The translations under genes and the position numbers were made by a program. Below, piece by piece: positions 5,368-6,971 of a stretch of DNA of 6,971 nt (position 1 is its first letter; each line of letters starts with the position of its first letter). The notes under the pieces are model-generated. The model saw only the letters and a list, made by a program, of their open reading frames with translations, had not been told where the DNA came from and did no database searches. The stretch lies in the NCBI GenBank assembly GCA_028292305.1, contig JAQGMQ010000713.1, forward strand, positions 1-6,971. The letters run 5' to 3'. The DNA is from Rhodoferax sp. Its GTDB lineage: Bacteria > Pseudomonadota > Gammaproteobacteria > Burkholderiales > Burkholderiaceae_C.

Positions 5368-6132
5368 ATGTCCAGACTCACCGACTACGCCGACAAATAC
5401 GCCAACGTCAAACTCTCTCGCTCCGAAAACGGCGTGCTTGAAGTCACTCTCCACACCGAGGGTGGCAAGCTGACCTTCAACGGCCATACACACGAACAGT
5501 TCACTGATTTGTTCCACCAGATCGGCGAGGACATGGACAACCGCGTCGTCATCCTCACGGGCAGCGGCGATGCCTTCATCGACAACATCTCCGGCGACGG
5601 CTTCGACTTCTTCACACCGCGCGGCTACGACAAGATCTTTCGCGAAGGCCGCAAGGTGCTGATGAACATCCTGGACATCGACGTGCCGATGATCGCGGCG
5701 CTGAACGGCCCGGTGCTGGTTCATTCCGAATACGTGCTGCTGTGCGACATCGTGCTGGCCACGCCCGAGACCGTGTTCCAGGACATGCCGCACAAGGCCT
5801 TCGGCGTGGCGCCGAATGACGGCATTCACCTGCTGTGGCCCGAGGTCATCGGCAGCATCCGCGGCCGCTACTTCACGCTGATGCAGCAGAAGATCGCAGC
5901 CGAAGAAGCGAAGCAGTTGGGCGTGGTGAACGAGATCGTGCCGGCCGACCAGCTGCTGGCCCGTGCCCGCGAGATCGGCGCCCTCATCGCCGCGCAGCCG
6001 CCGCTGACCACCAAGTACACGCGCATCGGCCTCACGCAGCGCCTGCGCCGCATCGTCGATGAAGGCATCGGCTATGGGCTGGCGCTGGAAGGCATCACGG
6101 CGGCAGACGCCGCACGATCGGCGGTCGCCTGA
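5368..6132 (+). CDS. Crotonase-fold protein resembling 6-oxocamphor hydrolase
   Basis: A 254-residue member of the enoyl-CoA hydratase/isomerase superfamily, but not a normal hydratase. The glycine-rich oxyanion loop is replaced by NGPVLVHSEY (113-122), and the catalytic PE glutamate (E164 in rat hydratase) is H142 in DMPHKAFG. It has H42, H119, H142, D151 and E241. From memory, 6-oxocamphor hydrolase uses H45, H122, H145, D154 and E244, so all five match at a constant offset of 3. Stretches such as GRYF and VVNEI, and YADKYANVKL near the N-terminus, also resemble that enzyme. The known reaction is hydrolytic retro-Claisen cleavage of a cyclic beta-diketone without CoA. The start at 5368 gives the family N-terminus although the frame is open from 4966, and it lies 19 bases after the NmrA stop. 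It is the last gene of the cassette. The superfamily is certain. The hydrolase role is a good inference, and the substrate is open. Confidence 0.85.
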   Translation: MSRLTDYADKYANVKLSRSENGVLEVTLHTEGGKLTFNGHTHEQFTDLFHQIGEDMDNRVVILTGSGDAFIDNISGDGFDFFTPRGYDKIFREGRKVLMNILDIDVPMIAALNGPVLVHSEYVLLCDIVLATPETVFQDMPHKAFGVAPNDGIHLLWPEVIGSIRGRYFTLMQQKIAAEEAKQLGVVNEIVPADQLLARAREIGALIAAQPPLTTKYTRIGLTQRLRRIVDEGIGYGLALEGITAADAARSAVA

Positions 6133-6139
6133 TCCGCGC

Positions 6140-6196
6140 CGTCACGCCGAAACATGTGCATGGCCACCCTGGTGCGAGGTGATCGCCGGCGTGACG
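6140..6196. repeat. 10-base inverted repeat between convergent genes
   Basis: CGTCACGCCG (6140-6149) and its exact reverse complement CGGCGTGACG (6187-6196) flank a 37-base spacer, in the 89-base gap between the stop of the crotonase-fold gene (6132) and the stop of the LysR gene (6222). The position fits a two-way transcription end structure. There is no T-run on either side and the loop is long, so it is not a standard intrinsic terminator. Confidence 0.4.
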
Positions 6197-6221
6197 AAGA
6201 GATCGACTGAGGCTGCATCTC

Positions 6222-6971
6222 CTACCCGACAGTCGCCGCAGTGGCGTCCGTCGGGCCCTGGCCGCCGGCAGCGGGCCCGGCCAGGGCCGCCTGCACGAAG
6301 TCGACGAAGGCACGCGCCTTGGCGCTCACCATGCGCCCGGTCGGGAACACCGCCCACAGATCGATGGGCGGCAGCGCCCAGTCGGTCAACACGCGCAGCA
6401 CCGCCCCACTGGCGATCTCGGGCGCGAACATCCAGTCCGAACCGATGGGGATGCCCATGTCGCCCAACACCGCGGCGCGTACGCCTTCAGCGGCGGTGAC
6501 GTGCACGCGCCCCTTGACCGCAACGGAGATCTGCGAAGTGCCACGCTCGAATGACCAGGTGCCGCCACCGCCGCCCTGCGCGTAGATCACGGCATGGTGC
6601 CGCACCAGATCGGCGGGCACCCGGGGCGTGCCCATCGCCGCGAAATAGGCGGGCGTACCCACCACGCTGCGGCCCCCCTGCGCGATCTTGCGGGCCGTCA
6701 TGCCCGAGTCCTGCAGCAGGCCCATGCGCAGCGCCACGTCGATGCCTTCTTCCATCAGATCAACGTTGCGGTCGTCCAGCACCACGTCGATGCTGAGTCC
6801 CGGATGCGCATCGAGAAAAGGCTTGAGCCGTGGCACGACATGCAGCCGGGCGAAGGTCACGGCGGCGCAGATGCGCAGCTTTCCGGTCAGGCCGGAGGTG
6901 GCGCCGCGGGCGGCCTGATCGGCATGGTCGGCCTCGTCGATGGCGCGGCGGGCAAAGCCGTAGAAGTTCTG
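6222..6971 (-). CDS. LysR-family transcriptional regulator (partial, N-terminus missing)
   Basis: The visible 249 residues run from the linker helix (QNFYGFARRAIDEADHA) through the whole effector-binding domain to the TAG stop at 6222-6224. Family hallmarks are GLTGKLRICAAVTFARLHVV, which opens the periplasmic-binding-protein fold, LKPFLDAHPGLSIDVVLDD, and the LMEEGIDVALRMG pattern found in most LysR proteins. About 50-60 residues with the winged-helix DNA-binding domain lie beyond the right edge. An internal GTG at 6858-6860 is not the start, because the frame stays open and conserved up to the window end. The gene is convergent with the cassette and ends 89 bases from it. LysR regulators usually control a divergent neighbour, which would be outside the window, though control of this cassette is not excluded. 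The effector is unknown. Confidence 0.92.
   Translation of the reverse strand, partial: QNFYGFARRAIDEADHADQAARGATSGLTGKLRICAAVTFARLHVVPRLKPFLDAHPGLSIDVVLDDRNVDLMEEGIDVALRMGLLQDSGMTARKIAQGGRSVVGTPAYFAAMGTPRVPADLVRHHAVIYAQGGGGGTWSFERGTSQISVAVKGRVHVTAAEGVRAAVLGDMGIPIGSDWMFAPEIASGAVLRVLTDWALPPIDLWAVFPTGRMVSAKARAFVDFVQAALAGPAAGGQGPTDATAATVG

Noticed and set aside
5368..6132. Standard enoyl-CoA hydratase in beta-oxidation
   Set aside because: The oxyanion-loop glycines and the second catalytic Glu are replaced, and no thiolase, CoA ligase or acyl-CoA dehydrogenase gene is nearby.

Overview
The window looks like chromosome of a high-GC betaproteobacterium, probably Comamonadaceae (a Variovorax-, Polaromonas- or Acidovorax-like organism). 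This is inferred from the strong G/C bias at third codon positions, a PEP-CTERM exosortase substrate, and a cassette of peroxiredoxin, MFS, glutathione S-transferase, NmrA and crotonase genes beside a LysR gene. No RNA gene, insertion sequence, CRISPR array or replication origin was seen.

Left part (1-1328). The last 31 codons of a membrane protein are followed by a small two-helix membrane protein of unknown function. A 356-base stretch without a convincing gene comes next, then a secreted PEP-CTERM protein of 214 residues with signal peptide and C-terminal sorting signal. This part is less GC-rich than the rest: by hand count, bases 361-420 are 33/60 G+C and bases 2401-2460 are 42/60.

Central cassette (1479-6132). 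Five genes lie on the + strand with gaps of 5, 81, 49 and 19 bases: a CXXC peroxiredoxin-like protein, a DHA2-type drug/metabolite exporter, a YfcG-like glutathione S-transferase, an NmrA-type NAD(P)-binding atypical SDR, and a crotonase-fold protein. The peroxiredoxin reading frame is cut by an in-frame TAG at 1965-1967, although both halves read as one protein, so it is a recent pseudogene or a sequence error. The crotonase-fold protein does not look like an enoyl-CoA hydratase. It carries the residue set I remember for 6-oxocamphor hydrolase, at a constant offset of -3, which points to a C-C-bond-cleaving beta-diketone hydrolase. The set suggests uptake or export, reduction, thiol conjugation and retro-Claisen cleavage of an electrophilic or cyclic diketone/quinone-like compound. 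The substrate is not readable from the sequence.

Regulatory hints. A matching 17-base palindrome (CATTCC-N5-GGAATG) with similar 3' flanks occurs 77 bases before the peroxiredoxin start and 82 bases before the GST start. This suggests a shared operator. A hairpin that would hide the peroxiredoxin ribosome binding site and a 12-base palindrome just before the GST start are further candidates.

Right edge (6222-6971, - strand). A LysR-type regulator runs toward the cassette and leaves the window before its DNA-binding domain. It is convergent with the cassette, so its classical divergent target lies to the right, outside the window.
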